Below are positions 8,807 to 22,137 of a stretch of 64,000 nucleotides of DNA, in pieces; position 1 is the first letter of the stretch; every line of letters starts with the position of its first letter. This DNA is from Oscarella lobularis (Eukaryota > Porifera > Homoscleromorpha > Homosclerophorida > Oscarellidae). The translations under genes were made by a program, and so were the position numbers. Under the pieces are notes generated by a model, which saw only the letters and a list, made by a program, of their open reading frames with translations, searched no databases and was not told the origin of the DNA. The DNA lies in NCBI RefSeq assembly GCF_947507565.1, contig NC_089175.1, forward strand, positions 2,841,733 to 2,905,732, written 5' to 3'.

Positions 8807-11104
8807 CATACTGTCTTATTAATCTGTCCCACCAGTTGTGATTACAAGTCTTCTCTTTTTTGAATTTTGATCTGAATGTTATCCAGGCAAAAACGCAGAA
8901 TGCAACGACGGTCACACTCGTGCATATGCTTAGAACAATGAACCAATATCTCCAGTTAGACAAACCAAAATCATTAGCGGAAGATGACGTAGAATTTTCG
9001 TAGCCAGAGCCAGACCTGTTGTTAGGAAGAATAGTAGTAAATTCAGCAATAGTCACTGGCATGGTGCTGTTGTTAGCGTCATTGCGGTGCATAGCACTTT
9101 CTGTGCTCATGCTTTTATTCCCACCATCTAGCGAGCAGAAAAGCCGCGTTACACGCAATAGGCAAAATTATTTGGTTTGATTACCGGAATTTGCTCTTAA
9201 GCCATAATTGTAGATTTTCTTTTCAAGCAGTTGATTCAAAAAAGCCGTTCTCTTAATACTTGGCTTACTAACGCCCAAAGCGTTCTTTCCTTGAACTAAA
9301 AGGTCCAAAGCGTATACAGGAACACTCAAATCTAGGAGAACTTTCCACTCGGCTGATCGATTACTAGAGTCAACTTGAAAAGAAATGAGCGGAATTGGCT
9401 TGGGATCATCCGCCACTAATCTATGGGAAATGACAAATCCAAGCAGTGCGCTGTTACCGTCGTTTTTAGGAGCTGTCCAGTTTGCGTTCACTAACAAAAA
9501 CAGCGAATCTCTTAGTAAAACTCTTAGCGAGGATGTTATCGATTGAGGAGCAGATGGAGGTCCTGCAAATAAAAGCCTTTATATATCCTGACTTCTTGAT
9601 TCAGATTTTACCTCTGACTGTAATTACAGTAGTTTGATTCCGCTCGACGCCAGCGTCTTCAGAATCAAGTAGGCACGTATATTCACCAGAGGCGTCATAG
9701 GTGACGCTAATAAATAGTAGCTTTTCTCCGAAATCAGTTCCAAGTCTTTCACTAGGCAACGGAGTGATTTTTTGACCGTTTTTTGTCCACGTTGTGGTCA
9801 AATTTGATCCAGCTATAAAATAGCAAGCAAGGGAGTCATTTGATCCAACCAACATCGTTTTATAAGACGTTCCATCTGGAAAATCTAAATATTTCTATTA
9901 GTTTTTGCTTTGAAAAGAAGCCGCGTGCAAGAGGACCTTGGACTCTAAGAGTTGCCCTGTTTGACGTTACTTGGCCATAGTCATTTGCAGCAATGCACGA
10001 ATAGCTTCCCGTGTCGTTCATGCCAACACGCTCAACTAACAGGTTCACGCCGTTCTTCACGTGGCGACTGCTGCGGCTCGTGTCTAATACTTTCCCGTTA
10101 TGCTGCCAGATAACGTGAGGACGCGGAGAACCGTCAACTTCACACGATAAGTGAGCATTGTAACCCTCTAGTACAGCGATATTTTCCGGTCCTCTCATCA
10201 CAGCAGGAGGATCTAATCATTATATATGCAGTGTAATTCAGAGGTGGAAGTGTTACTTACAGTAAACCACCAGGTCGGGATATTTTCTGACGTCAAATTG
10301 ACTGTTGAAAACTCGACACTCGTAGGTTCCCTCGTCGTTCCTTGATACGTTTAGGATATCAAGATATTCGCCATTAGGTCCATGAATTTTGTATTTTTGA
10401 TTATTAGATGAAATTGGTTGGTTCTTGAATGACCAAAAGCAGCTAAAGAAGTCTTTGCCTATGCAGGATAAAGTCGTCGATTTGCCTTCAAGTATTTTCC
10501 TGCCTTCAGCCTGTACAGTAGGTGGCACTAAATGCATCTGCATTTCTTTTAAGTGTTCTCATAAATTTCAGTTGTAGCTTACCGATCACGAAAAGATCAG
10601 CTGATTTTACTATAGTTTGACCGAGCACAGAAACGTGGCAGTAATACCTTCCTTCGTCAGACTTGGTGGCTCCGTGGATAGAGAGCTCGGATTTATCGAC
10701 ATAAAGAAAGGAAATATGACCGCCAGCTACGAGAGTTCGATTTTTTCCCAGTAAGTCAAAAGCTGGGTCAAACGTCCATTTTCGTATTACACGAGACGCT
10801 CCGGTAACGTCGCAGCTAATTGCTGGGGAGTCTCCCATCCGTACGTGATTCGTTCCCTGTACGCTAACAGCGACGTCAACGCAGTTGCCTGAAAAGCAAA
10901 AGTCAAAACCACCTGCGCGGTCCCTCTCCCCCAATTTTGCACTCTTATTGGTCCCTTTGTTAACTCAATTAGTCCGCCCACATTCATCACATGCGGTTGA
11001 GCAAAACAAGTGAGAAATATGGACAAAATTTACCTCGAAGTGCAAACAGCTGCAGCAATAAATATTGCCAACCGCCATAGACTAGCACGGGTAGCAAGCG
11101 GCAT
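8760..11104 (-). CDS. R3: four-Ig plus FN3 transmembrane receptor
   Basis: Exon 1 (11104-11034) encodes a signal peptide (MPLATRASLWRLAIFIAAAV) ending at an AG|GTAAAT donor. Four Ig domains follow in separate exons: Ig1 (10560-10890, ISCDV...RYYCHV), Ig2 (10260-10540, LSCIG...YECRV), Ig3 (9940-10200, an I-set domain with LSCEV, VIWQHNG, GSYSCIAANDYG), and Ig4 (9610-9850, LACYF...YTCLLD). Then come an FN3 domain (9190-9500), a Ser/Thr stalk and a transmembrane helix (YWFIVLSICTSVTVVAFCVF, about 8885-8945) with a short basic tail. The frame join between exon 1 and Ig1 is not clean (phase mismatch), so a small exon may be missing from my reading. The architecture suggests a cell-adhesion or recognition receptor. 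The short tail lacks a known signalling domain. Confidence 0.8.
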
Positions 11105-11994
11105 GAAGAAGTAGAGCTCATTCTCGTTCTCTTTTGTCACTGTCCACCGGTACGTGGGTAAAGAGAGTGGCTCTCGATCCTAATGAGCCTTCGTGCCGAA
11201 AAGGAATTCAGCACTTTTGCCCTTCTCTTGTTGCAGCTCCCGCCGGCGGCGCGAGGGAGAGTACTGAATGCTTTATTTTATGCAGCTTGCGCGTGATCCT
11301 CTTGCAACGTAGACTTTCCCGATTCGTTGTTGCACACTCCTACGCGCTTATCTACGACGACAGCACGAGAGGCTCTGGGACGCGTCCTCCTCTCTGCGTG
11401 CGCTGAGGTTTGATTAGTCGGAAAGACTGACTGATTGAGAAAATTTACATCTGTCAGTCTGAATTAAGTCATTACTGTACGCTCGATCGGGGGACTCTTT
11501 CGGTGACTCTGGAATAATTAGCCTCGTCGAAACGTGTGTGTGTGAATGCGCAGGTGCCACATGCAGCATATGACGCGGGATTTGTGCCATGCACAAATCG
11601 TTCTCGTATTCGTGCCTAGACCATCAAATGGATCCATGCCTAGACGTACCGTAGGCTGTTGTAGTGCTGCTAGGAAAGAAACCCGACTCCCTCGGAAAAC
11701 CGCGCCGTCCACGGGATGCATATTGATCCTCCAACCTGCATATGCGCATCTAAATCAGAGTCAATACCGCCCGCAGTCAGAGGCGAGGCCCTATAGCTTC
11801 GAGTTCTCCGCTGCCGGGGTCATACAAGCACGAATACTATCCGTACGTGATACAAGTGCCAACATTGACATTTTGGGTAGAATTCGTTGAAAAAATCTAC
11901 AACACCAGTACAGTGATTGTACGATCGAGCACAACAAAGAAAAACACAACAAGCTGCAAACAGATACTATACGAACAGCCTAGCTTCTATTTAA
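11105..11994. other. Intergenic, no gene supported
   Basis: Several open frames up to 114 codons occur on both strands, but none shows a domain, a signal peptide or splice-supported continuation. It separates the R3 promoter side from the 3' end of the secreted-protein gene. Confidence 0.45.
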
Positions 11995-13422
11995 TTAATT
12001 CAATTCATCCTTTAATTCAAATCTTTTCGCGATTACGTATGTGCCGCTGCTCGGATAAAGATCAAAAGCAACATACGCATTATCAGAAGGGGAATGACCA
12101 TCGACAACATCAATGCTTAGAAGATTTTCGCAACTAAGCTCAACAGTAAAAGAATGTTGATTCGTAAATTTCCCCACTGCCCCAAATTGAATACGTGTAA
12201 TTGCAACTTGGAATTCTATGCCTGGAGTTCCTTCGTCTCCGCTGACTTCGTGTATAAAAAATTATACTTAGCTATCACATGCGTAGAAATGAATGCGGGG
12301 GTGATTACTTTTTACGTGTGCGGGATCGCTGTCTACAAGTTCCACGACCCCCCCCCCCCCCCGTTTCCGAATGAACACTCTTCGTGGTCTTCTGGAATTA
12401 GGGAGCAACGGCCGGTAATTGCTATCGCATAAGAAAAAGAATCCCGTTTTTTTACAACGATTTCCCACTCTCCTCCTTGGCACCGAGGAAAAGTCACTGC
12501 AAAAACAGAAAGCATGAAATTGGGAAATACACCCTTTCCCTGCTTTCACTATAGCTGTGTTTCAATTGCTAACCTTCGTCTTTTCGAAGACTAAAAGCGA
12601 TAGCGTTTTGAGATGCCTCGCAATCGATTCCCTCGTTGATAATGGCTGTATTTGCAGCTGCGTTCATAAATTCGACAGCTGCAAATTGTAAGCAAGTCTC
12701 TGTGGTAGTAGAAAAGTCGTAGCAACCGGAAAAGAGAATCATGGTTCTGAGAAGACAGCTGCGCAATTGTTTGGTCCTAGGATCTTTACCTAAATTCAGC
12801 TCGAGCGGAGATTGCACGGAAAGACTACTATAATCCTGTAAAGTGATCGTATTAATATCTGGTAGACTCACGAACACTATATGTACTCTTTTCGGAATTT
12901 TCTCACCTCACTGACGATGGACGACTCCCCGTAACGTTGCAGTTATTCGAGGTGATGTTTCTATGCATTGCATAACAGCCTGAGGTTTGGGCCATTAGCC
13001 TAATTCGCTGTGGACGTTACGTTTCTGTTAGAGACTGGATTACTGCCAACGTTTGGAGACCCAAAGGACACGTAAGATCATTCCTAGATAAAGCGAGGAA
13101 AGCTTGGTCTACTACATGCAAAATATCAGCCAGCCTCACGTACAGGGAAAATTCGGGGTACAGGCTTTCCCCACTCTCTTTCCACGCATTTCTCTCAACG
13201 CAATAGCTCTCTTGATCAACGTCAATTTCCCTGCCAGTGCATCAAAAACAGTGCATGGCTCAATCGCTCAGCGGAGATCGTTTGAACGAACCAGATATTC
13301 GAGTCGCTTGTGCTGATCGGGCGAAAGACACAGAAAAAATGAAGGTCGCCACAAGGGGTGCAACTGACTCTCTCCAAAACGAGGGAAGACAAAAAGAAAG
13401 CGAGGATTTGTATGGAGTTCAT
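11995..13422 (-). CDS. Unrecognised multi-exon secreted protein
   Basis: The predicted start at 13422 gives a signal peptide (MNSIQILAFFLSSLVLERVS). Downstream exons read EIDVDQESYCVERNAWKESG...HVVDQAFLALSRNDLTCPLG (13210-13050), then MAQTSGCYAMHRNITSNNC (12905-13000, probably after a 36-bp intron), then a Cys-containing exon (12569-12877; LRSCLLRTMILFSGCYDF). Next comes TFPRCQGGEWEIVVKKRDSF (12330-12500), and finally DEGTPGIEFQVAITRIQFGA to the stop at 11995 (FELKDELN). Regularly spaced cysteines, sequons and the leader suggest an extracellular protein. I do not recognise the family. The exon at 12330-12500 contains a 15-base C run (12348-12362, G on the coding strand). The frame must shift across it to read on into VVELVDSD, so either the run length is wrong in the assembly or the allele is broken. 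Confidence 0.6.
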
Positions 13423-13657
13423 GACTGGCTGACGGTTCAGTTAACAATGCTGGAGCAGGTGGTGAGTCATACTCGTTGCTCTCAATTAACAGGCCCTGTG
13501 AAGCCACAGGATCAATAGGCGTGCCACCTCCTGACTGCTTATTTAGTATTGAAACAGGTGCCAAAGGCGAACACTCAACAGCGGTAAGCCTGCGAACTTA
13601 ATTCAAACGAACGTCAGAACACCAACGAGTTTCGTCAGTCTAAATCAAATCTGATTT

Positions 13658-16600
13658 TCAAACGTCTGCCTTTTCCTTCGTTTCAGCTGCTCTTTTGATT
13701 TCGCATCCAATTGCGGCAGCTAAAGGCGGAGGAACGGCATTCCCCACCTAGAACAAGAACTAGTTGAGAAAACAAGGCGAATTAACCTTGCGCGAGTCCA
13801 CCTGACGGTGCTGGTCCATTATGTTGCCATAGAAGTGATAGGAGTCGGGAAATCCTTGAGATCGAGCGCACTCGCGAACACTCACGACGCGATTTTGATT
13901 GGGATGCAGAACGCGACCCTAAAAAATCCAAATTAATATTTACTATCCCATTCCGACCCACGCTCATTCAAAATGGAAAGCAGAGGGAAATCATGCATAA
14001 TTTAGAAAAAATTGACGCACCATCGCACGAAATCCCACCGCTCCCCTCTCACCTGTTTTCCCATCGGTTCCGGATTGGTTATGGTCGTGCTGAAGTAGCC
14101 ATCCCACTCGAGCCGTCCGTACAGGCCGGCCCAGTGATTGTGACGATTGGCGGTGTGCGGCAGGCACCAGGGAATAAGCGTATTGCTCTGCTTCTCCGAC
14201 GCCGCTTCGCACGGCTTGCCGGACGCGCACGTGCAGACGCCACGAAAAGCGCCCGTTCCCGACGCACCATTTTTGACGTCATCGTGCCTGTATTCACTGC
14301 AAAAAATACGCGTAAAGGTCGGGCGTCTCGATCCTCAGCCACTTACAGTTTCTTGATAACACTTCCATCGGAAAGTCGAATTTCCTCATTGGGAAGATCT
14401 CGCCAGTCGGCGCCAGGATGAGTGGGAATACGACGCATTCTAGCTTCAACTAATAGACTCATTTCCTTGCAGACGTGATCCAACAAGACAGTACTATCAC
14501 CGCGGATCTAGAAAAAAAGGCAATAACCTCACACTCGATGCTCCGGAGAGCCGTTTTTCAATACCTTTCTTTGGAAGTGCGACTCGGCTTCGCCGCGATA
14601 CGATATCTCTCGCTTCGACGCTCCGTTTTGAATGCGCGGCAAATCCCACATGGTGTCGCGCACCGTGATCGTTCGATAGGGACGCGAAGAGACCCAACGG
14701 ATATTGGAGTCGTACTGGAAAAAACGGGCGATGGCTCGTACGTAACGTGCGAAAACGCGACGCGACGCCGACTTACTCGTCTTTCGTCTATTTGTATGGA
14801 AAGCTGGCATGCTTTCGGACTAAATACGTGCGTAGGTTCGGGAAACGAGGGAAGCTTTTCGCCCGGTGCGGCAGCAAGGAGGATTGCCCTTTAAGGAAAC
14901 AGATGACCGTAAGTGAAAAGCAATATTATTATTTATTATTCGTCGCGCCCAACGCGCATATAGATACATAGTAATCTTACCTGCGTCGCGTCTGAGCGAC
15001 GCCGTAGGATCCAGCTTGGAGAATGGCGACTGTGCACTGAAAAATTGAACAAATTCGCGAGCGTACGGTACGCCGCGTGCGCCCGCGCGCTTACCTGATA
15101 GCCCATTCGAAGCAGGCAACAGAGCGTAAGCTTTAGAACCATACCGCGTTTGAAACAAACAATATTTCGCACGTTCTCCAGAACGAAAAATCGAGGACGA
15201 TAATAATCGCAACAACTAAGAAGCGACACTACCAACGAGTTCTACGAGAAAAAGAAAAGAAAACCGTAAGTTTGGGGGGTCCCCACGGGCCGTCACGTCC
15301 GCTTCCCGAGTCCCGATCTCACCTTAAAACGAGAATACGAACCGAAATTGAATCGATTCATGCCGCTAAAGCCTTGACACGGCGGTCCGCCGCAGAGCAA
15401 TTCGACGTCGCCCTTCTGGGGCAACGTCTGTCCTCGCTCGTTCGTCTCCTTTCCGTCCATTACCATGCGCAGAAAATCGTTGCAGTCCTCCTGAAAGACC
15501 GTCGCGCCGGCGTGATTTCGACGAAACGACTGGACGGCCGGTTCGTCGAGTTCGACGGCCCATAAAGAGTCGGCGAGACCGCTTTGACGAAAGCCGAGCG
15601 AGAGACCGCCGCAGCCGGCGAAGAGATCGAGCGAGCGTAGCGGACGGAAAGGAGAATCGGACGGCGGCGGCGGCGGCGGTGGCGGCGGCGGAGCGACGGG
15701 CTCCGAAGCGGAGGCACTCGCCGTTCCGAGTAAGGCCTTTCCCTTTCCTTTCTTACGTGAAATCGCTTGCTGGGGCGGCGGTCCGAACGACTTCGCCGTT
15801 TCGTCGTAGCTCTGCAGACGCAAAGAAGCGACAGAGGGGGGGATCGTTTCGTTTATATAGCAAATTATCGTCGTCGTTTTTATTCTCACGTCGACGAAGT
15901 AAAACGAGTCCGGTTTCCAGTCGACGTCGCCGAGCTTCTTCGGGTCTCGATAGGCGACGCTGCACTTGCCTTGGATGAGAGAAGCGGACACCGTCACCTC
16001 TGAAAACATTTATATAAGAAGGGGGAGAGGTATGCAGTACTGTATATGATACTCCACCTTCGCTTGAAGCGTGAAGGTGATTCCAGTCTGCGTTGTAGGA
16101 TGCTTCTACGCCGAGATGAGTGTCTTCGCGTCTATCCAGGAAAGAAACAGTTATATTTTTATTGAATAGGTTCAATTTTCTTTCTCTTGCCTGTAGAATT
16201 TTGTCACCCTAACGAATATGTTCGTCTTTGCTTTTTCATCGTCTCCATCGTCATCAGAGTCGCTCTCCTCTTCCTCTTCTTCTTCTTCCTCCTCCTCCTC
16301 CTCCTCCTCTTTGTCTTTTTTCTCTTGTTTTCCTACTTTGGTAAAGATTTCCTTGATGCGTCCTGCAAAACAAGAGTCAAGCAAGACATCCAAATATTGA
16401 CAGTTATTTCTACCAATTCGAAATGGGTCCGGCACTTCTGAAGCACTTCCCTTGACGTAGCTCGACGTCTTTCGATACATTTCAGGATACAAATCTTCGT
16501 CATACTAAAAGACAGCGATCAAATCAAACAAAAAAAATGCAGCAGTCTCCTTACGTCGTCGGGACGGGTGTGCACAGCCCTCTTAGAAATCTCCGGCTTA

Positions 16601-19600
16601 GCTCTACAGCCCAGTCAATCAGTAGATACTCCTTTTCTAAAAAAATTGCCTACCTAAACTTGAAGGCTTTAGGAAGCAAATAAGCGCAATCGTCGGCTCG
16701 AAAAGTCTCCCCAAATAGATGCAGACATTTGTATAGAATTCGTTTCTCGTCCACTCTGACCTGCTCTTCGACGCGAGGCGTTTCATACTAAGATAGAGAG
16801 ATGGACGACCTCTCAAAAGTCGACTCAATGAGAAGAAAAACTTCTTACCTCTTTCGTACGCGTCCTTCGATCGCAGCCCGGGCAACACTTCGGTTCCTTC
16901 GTCACGTCGGTTTCCTCGCATCTAAGATATTCCTCAGGAACGTCTTCGAAACGAGCCGTCTTCGGATCATACCTAAAACGACGTCATAATCCACCAAAAA
17001 CCAAAAAAGTCTAGTTCTCGCTTTCCAACCATTTCTGATAGAAAAAGACCGAGCCGTCCTCTTCGTCGACATTCATCTGCTCGACGTCTTCGCCGCCGAG
17101 CATCGACCAATTCTCCGGCGGCTTTCGATACGTCACTTCGACTTTGGACACGATGCACGACAGAGGATTATCGGTGCACTCGTCGGAGACGAAGAGCTCG
17201 CACGAATCCGACGTACGACCGAGAATCGTCTCCGTTCCTCGACTATAGGAGAAAATGCATAAATTCCCAAAGAGGTTATATAGGCTACTACTGTACTTGA
17301 GCCAGTTGCAGTGAAAGCGCTTCTGGCCGCGTCGATCTTGCCACATGTATCGTATCTGCGCGACGTAGAGCGGAGTGCGAGGATTCTTGCTGCCAGACGG
17401 AATTGTGACGTAGTCCCTTATGAAAATCTACAGAGGCAAATACCGGAATATTCTCGTCTATCTTTGAGACTTGGTCTCTCACCTCCTGTGTGCCAACCGT
17501 TGCAGATCGATAGTACGCGATTCCTCGCAGCGTCGCCAAGGGCTCGCCCCAAGACACTGCACTCTATAGAACGACGTCTCTCTTGAGCTTTTGATTCTTA
17601 TCTCCTCTGTACCCTTTTCTTGCCACCTGCCTTGACCTCTTTCTTTGCAGGCGTTCTGGCTACTTTTGCAGATGCGCGCTTTTTCTCTTCCTCCTCTTCC
17701 TCCTCCTCTTCTTCCTCCCCTTGACCTTCCATTGTCCCAGCAACAGTCATAAAAGGACATCTATGGGGAGAGGGTGCACTTAGAAGAAACAGAAACAGAA
17801 ACAGCGAATGAGAGACTCATACCGACGTTGAATGCACGCTCGCTTCGCCTTGCTCGTGCCTCCGAATTTGATTTTATCACGACAGGCGGCACACTTGCCG
17901 CAGTCAGGTTGCTGGCAAGCCTAAGGACACAAGAGATACACGCATACTATTTCTCATAATGATAATTAATTCTCTCGAACCTCGCACACACCGCAACGAT
18001 GACGTCTTGGCGTCACCTCAGACGCTTTTTCGTCGATTTGCCCTTTGAAGAAAACGTCGAACACGCTCGAGACCATGGGAGTCGTGGTCGCCTAAAAAGA
18101 AATTAAAATAAACAGACAGAGCTGTCATCGTTTCTTACCTTCGATTGCTTTGGTCGTTTTCTCGGCATATGCTCGTCGCTTCTTTTCTTGATTCTCCTAT
18201 TTAGAATTGCATTATCATCTATAGCAGTTCTGCTATCTTTTTCTCTTTGGTACCTTTTGCTCAACTTTGCGCTTGAAAGTCGAACGAGATGCTTCATGCA
18301 GGGCGTCGAGAGTAGAAAATTCTCGTCAGGATCGGCGACGGCGTCGTAGCTCTCGACTTGATCGACGAGAAAGAGAGCGTTTGCCTGCAGCATTTCCTCG
18401 TTGAAACTCGCACAGGAGAGACTCTCCGGCGGCGAAGTCGTCTGAGGACGAGAGCAGAAGACTGGTATAGTTCTCAGAAGCGAAAACAGCCTATTTATCC
18501 CACTTGAATTATATTCAGCAAGTCTTCGTAGCTGGCATCCAAGTGATCCGTCAAATACTCGATAACAATCTTCAGACACAATTAGGAAAACTTTTTCAAA
18601 AAGGGGATAGATAATTAACCTTGTTAAGATACATTTTGACCACAAGATTCTCCATTATAGGCGAATATTGATCCGAAGGATTCATCAAATAATATTCAGC
18701 ATAGGCTAAAAGAGAAATACATTTAATTATAGATTTATTTATTTGCACACCTGTCGTGATGCCGAGAAGTCCTCTCTCGCCGCCGTCAAAGCCGGCAATC
18801 CACCAGGAATTGATCGGTCCCATCGCTTTGGCCGGCACGCCACCTTCCGGACACGGATTGTCGTCGTAAATCGGCTTGACGACGCCGCTAATAAATAGTT
18901 CGACGTTCTTCTCGATTAATCCCACATCTAAGTGACACAAGTGAAGGTACTTGTCGTAAATGCTAAAGAGAAATTTAGAAAATTCGTCTCTCTCAAAAAA
19001 ATGAAGTTATAACCTAAAGTCAGTAATCTTATTCTGAGGCACTTCGTCGACGCCAATTCCCTCTTCGTCGCCCGTATACAAACTCAGTCGCTCGTCAGAC
19101 AAGAGAGCCATTTCCTCAAGCTAAAAGAAAACATCCTCAATTAATTATTGAAAAAATCAATAATGATTAATAATCTCGACCGCATCTTCGGCATCTCCCG
19201 AATACAAAACGACATCGTCCAATCGTTGCTTGCACGCACGACACTTGGAAGCCTTGTTATTAATCAAATAGACTTCTTTAGTACAGCTATCGTAGTCCTT
19301 ATTGCATTACCGTCGGTCTTTCCTAAATAGTACAACCTATTAGTATCAGATAACCACCTCCCGGAGCCCTAATGCTCTTCTTACCGTGCTCTTTGTCTCC
19401 GAGGGTTGACGTTTCGGCTTCGATTCGACGTCGCCTTCGGGGCCTGCGCGAGAACACAGAAAAAAATCGTCGCTCCTCGCGTCCTCGCGCCGCGCCGCGA
19501 TGACACCTCGCTTCCGTTTTGAGCCGGTTGTTGGCCTTGCGGCCCCGGCGGACGGATCTTCTGCTTCCTCTCTACTTCCTTCCAATTTCTGTTCGGCGGA

Positions 19601-19700
19601 ATCAGCGGGCGATGTGCGGCTGTAAAAGAAATACGGGTGTTATAGGACGGCACCAACACCTAGACACCCGGGCTATTTACTCAGCCTCAGACGCCTCCAT
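13658..19700 (-). CDS. DNMT1: DNA (cytosine-5)-methyltransferase 1, maintenance methyltransferase
   Basis: Nuclear enzyme that copies CpG methylation after replication. The start at 19700 gives MEASEA; exon 2 carries a KRKR nuclear-localisation-like motif. In order: replication-foci-targeting domain (about 18300-19080; [20 protein letters not shown]), CXXC zinc finger (about 17730-17930; [20 protein letters not shown] then RRCPF), acidic tract, BAH1 (about 16970-17560), BAH2 (about 15860-16500) with a long poly-Glu insert, GK-rich linker, and the C5-methyltransferase domain. Catalytic motifs are visible: I ([15 protein letters not shown]), IV with the Cys nucleophile ([19 protein letters not shown]), VI ([19 protein letters not shown]), VIII ([11 protein letters not shown]) and X ([14 protein letters not shown]) just before the stop at 13658. 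All key motifs are intact. Only about 250 bp separate its start from STX18 on the other strand. Confidence 0.97.
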
Positions 19701-19949
19701 TTTCTAAACTACGCTCTATCTGCGAATCGATCCCTCTCGCAGCCCCGGATGGTCGCCCGCATTCTTTCTACATTTTCGTTCTAAAACTTAAAGCTAGTGT
19801 GACTGCTCCGCTTTGCATGGCAACCGGAGCCTAATGCATTTGAATCTAATTCTGCTGGTCTACTGTAGCTGTACATTTAGCTCTCGGCGTTGTTCACACA
19901 CGAGATCCCGTATCTATGCAAAGAACGTGGGGGATCGCGTTCAGTGCCT
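19701..19949. promoter_or_regulatory. Bidirectional promoter between DNMT1 and STX18
   Basis: The two predicted start codons lie 249 bp apart on opposite strands, so both transcription starts must fall in or near this interval. I see no clear TATA box. The assignment rests on gene geometry only. Confidence 0.55.
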
Positions 19950-21422
19950 ATGGATCGAACGAACGACTTCCACAGAGCGCTTCGAAGTGCGCGAACGACC
20001 GAGAAGACCGACGACGCGCCTTCGAACCGACGAAAGCGCGGCGAATTCGCCGAAAACGCGAACGACATCGTAAGGCGCGTCTCTAAATCGTCTACCGTTG
20101 AAGCATTATCGTCGTCTTGGCAGCGAAATCGTATCGCGCAACTCCGCTCCTTCCTCCTAACGCACGAGAACGACTACGCGAACCGATTCGGGCACGCACG
20201 TCTATAAATCGCGAAAGAGCGCGCACGCCGAAAGAGATCCGCTCCCTTATAGACACGGCGAAAATTCCGTATTCGGCTCGACGATGACCGATTCCGAGAG
20301 GGACGAAATCGACAGGGAAGCGCAGGAGTACGTGTCCGTCTGCTCGACGTTGATCAATCGACTGAAACCGGGTACGTTCTGCAAAGGAATTTTTTTCGGG
20401 GAACTCACATATGCCATACAATGAAGCCTTTATAAAATTGTATTATGAATAGCTCGAGGGCCCTCTGACTACTGAACGAAGTCACTTTGGCTTCTTGTAC
20501 CTATAGACGTTAGTGCTGTTGGTGAACAGCAGAAGAAACATAGGCGAGGTGTCGTCTCTGTTCTCAATCGCTACCTGAAAGGTCAGTCGTCTCTATTGTT
20601 ACACAATCGACTCCTTCTTTGATTCGGTTTCTTCTAGACGTATGCTCTATCTATAGTCGTCAGAAGGCTGTTCGCGTGAAGAGGATCATCGACAAGAGAA
20701 GACTGTGTGTGCGGGATCTTTGATTTGGATTCATTTTTTAACCTTTTGGGTTTCTTAGGACTCGCCTCAAGGCGGATCCGTTGCCTACGACAAAGGAGCA
20801 TCCTGTTCCATCGTCCACTGGAACGGATTTCGATACTGGTTTGACGCAAGAGGAAAGGGAAACGGTGTGAGACATCGACGATGGGCCGTTCATTTCCTCG
20901 ATTGAGTTTCCGTTTTTTGCTTTAGTTTCAGCAGGAAAATGCTCAACTGCTGGAGGAGTTGACGACGAGCGTGGACGAAGTCCGGTGAGAGATGTTCGTT
21001 GACTTCACACAAGGAAAAGGAAGCAGCAATTGTGTCCCTCCTCCTCCCCTCCCCCTCTTATGCAGACAGTTGGAGAGTAAAGTCGTGGAAATAGGCAAAC
21101 TACAGGAGTTTTTCACAGAGAAAGTTCTGCATCAGGTACGTCTCGAGATAACATGGACGTTCGTATTGATTCTTTCTCCGTTTCCCAGGCATCCGATATG
21201 GAGCACATTCATGACATTGCCGTCAAGTCGACGGAGAACGTGAAGGGGGGCAACGAGGAAATTAGAGAAGTGCGTCCGGCGAATCTCCTCGTTTGCATTC
21301 TTCTGAATTGTCGTGGGGTTTCTCTCTAGGCGATGAAGAGCAATGCCAGCTTCCGCGTCTGGATTCTCTTCTTTCTTCTCGTACTTTCGTTAACCTTGCT
21401 ATTCTTAGACTGGTACAGCTGA
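19950..21422 (+). CDS. STX18: Syntaxin-18, ER t-SNARE
   Basis: Qa-SNARE of the endoplasmic reticulum that works in Golgi-to-ER retrograde fusion. Exon 1 begins MDRTNDFHRALRSARTTEKT, aligning with the family N-terminus. Then RNRIAQLRSFLLTHENDYAN (20125-20185) and STMTDSERDEIDREAQEYVS (from about 20278) match the conserved N-terminal region. The SNARE motif lies at about 20935-21270 (LQEFFTEKVLHQ, IHDIAVKSTENVKGGNEEI), followed by the single C-terminal anchor (FRVWILFFLLVLSLTLLFLD) and WYS-stop. It is spread over at least seven exons with introns of about 50-100 bp; the first one or two joins are uncertain. The family length is about 330 residues and this model is somewhat shorter in the linker. 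Confidence 0.93.
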
Positions 21423-22137
21423 AATTGAATTGTCATCTTTCTAGTGATTCGGCCTAATCAGACCTATCGATGGACATGCCGTGACGCGCAGACTAAACAA
21501 GCGGAGTCCAAGAAATCCAGCAATAATCAAATGTGCATACCTTTACATGGCCCCAAGTGAAACGAGCCTATCTGGTATATTAGTTCTGCTGATTTTTGTT
21601 TTGCAGGAGACCGTTCATTCGCACTTTTCTTCCATGAAAAGATCCTTTACGAGAGGAAGTTCTCTTCGCCATCTCGTGGGTGAACAATAGAATGATCTGA
21701 AACCTCGACTGACAAGATGTCTTCCTGAAAGATCCACATTCCTGAGGTCTAGGTCACTTCTGCCACGTCTGTAGAAATAGGGGTTCCTTTCTTCCTTCTT
21801 CCTTTCTCCGACTTCCTATACAAACGTTGTAGTAGTCAGACTTCGCTGGCTTGTGATAGAAGCACTTCCTGCAGAACGAAGCCCTCACAGAGAGATGGGA
21901 GCTATGCCTTTTGCAGTCTAATTCATTTATTCTCACCAGCTTGGCTCCTGGCTTGCGTGGCTAAGGAGGAGAGAAATGCTTTGCATCACTCCTTCATATT
22001 TAGCACTAATGCGCACGAGGACTTGATTCTGATCAATGTATGATGTCATGGGTTTTAGCTAATGGTGCCAGTGTACCGTTGGAAATCATTTATTGCTCAC
22101 GGTCTGTATTCCCACAATTGTTTCCTCTCTATGCATA
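21423..22137. other. Intergenic, convergent gene ends
   Basis: This lies between the 3' end of STX18 (plus) and the 3' end of the TRAF-type gene (minus), and probably holds both 3' UTRs. No open frame here has coding character. Confidence 0.5.

Noticed and set aside
11546-11890. 114-codon plus-strand ORF
   Set aside because: No domain, no leader and no splice-supported neighbour; composition not coding-like.
13237-13518. 93-codon plus-strand ORF
   Set aside because: It overlaps the leader exon of the minus-strand secreted gene, which is better supported; no domain.
15679-15978. Plus-strand ORFs opposite DNMT1
   Set aside because: Shadows of the GC-rich DNMT1 exon, which has all catalytic motifs on the minus strand.
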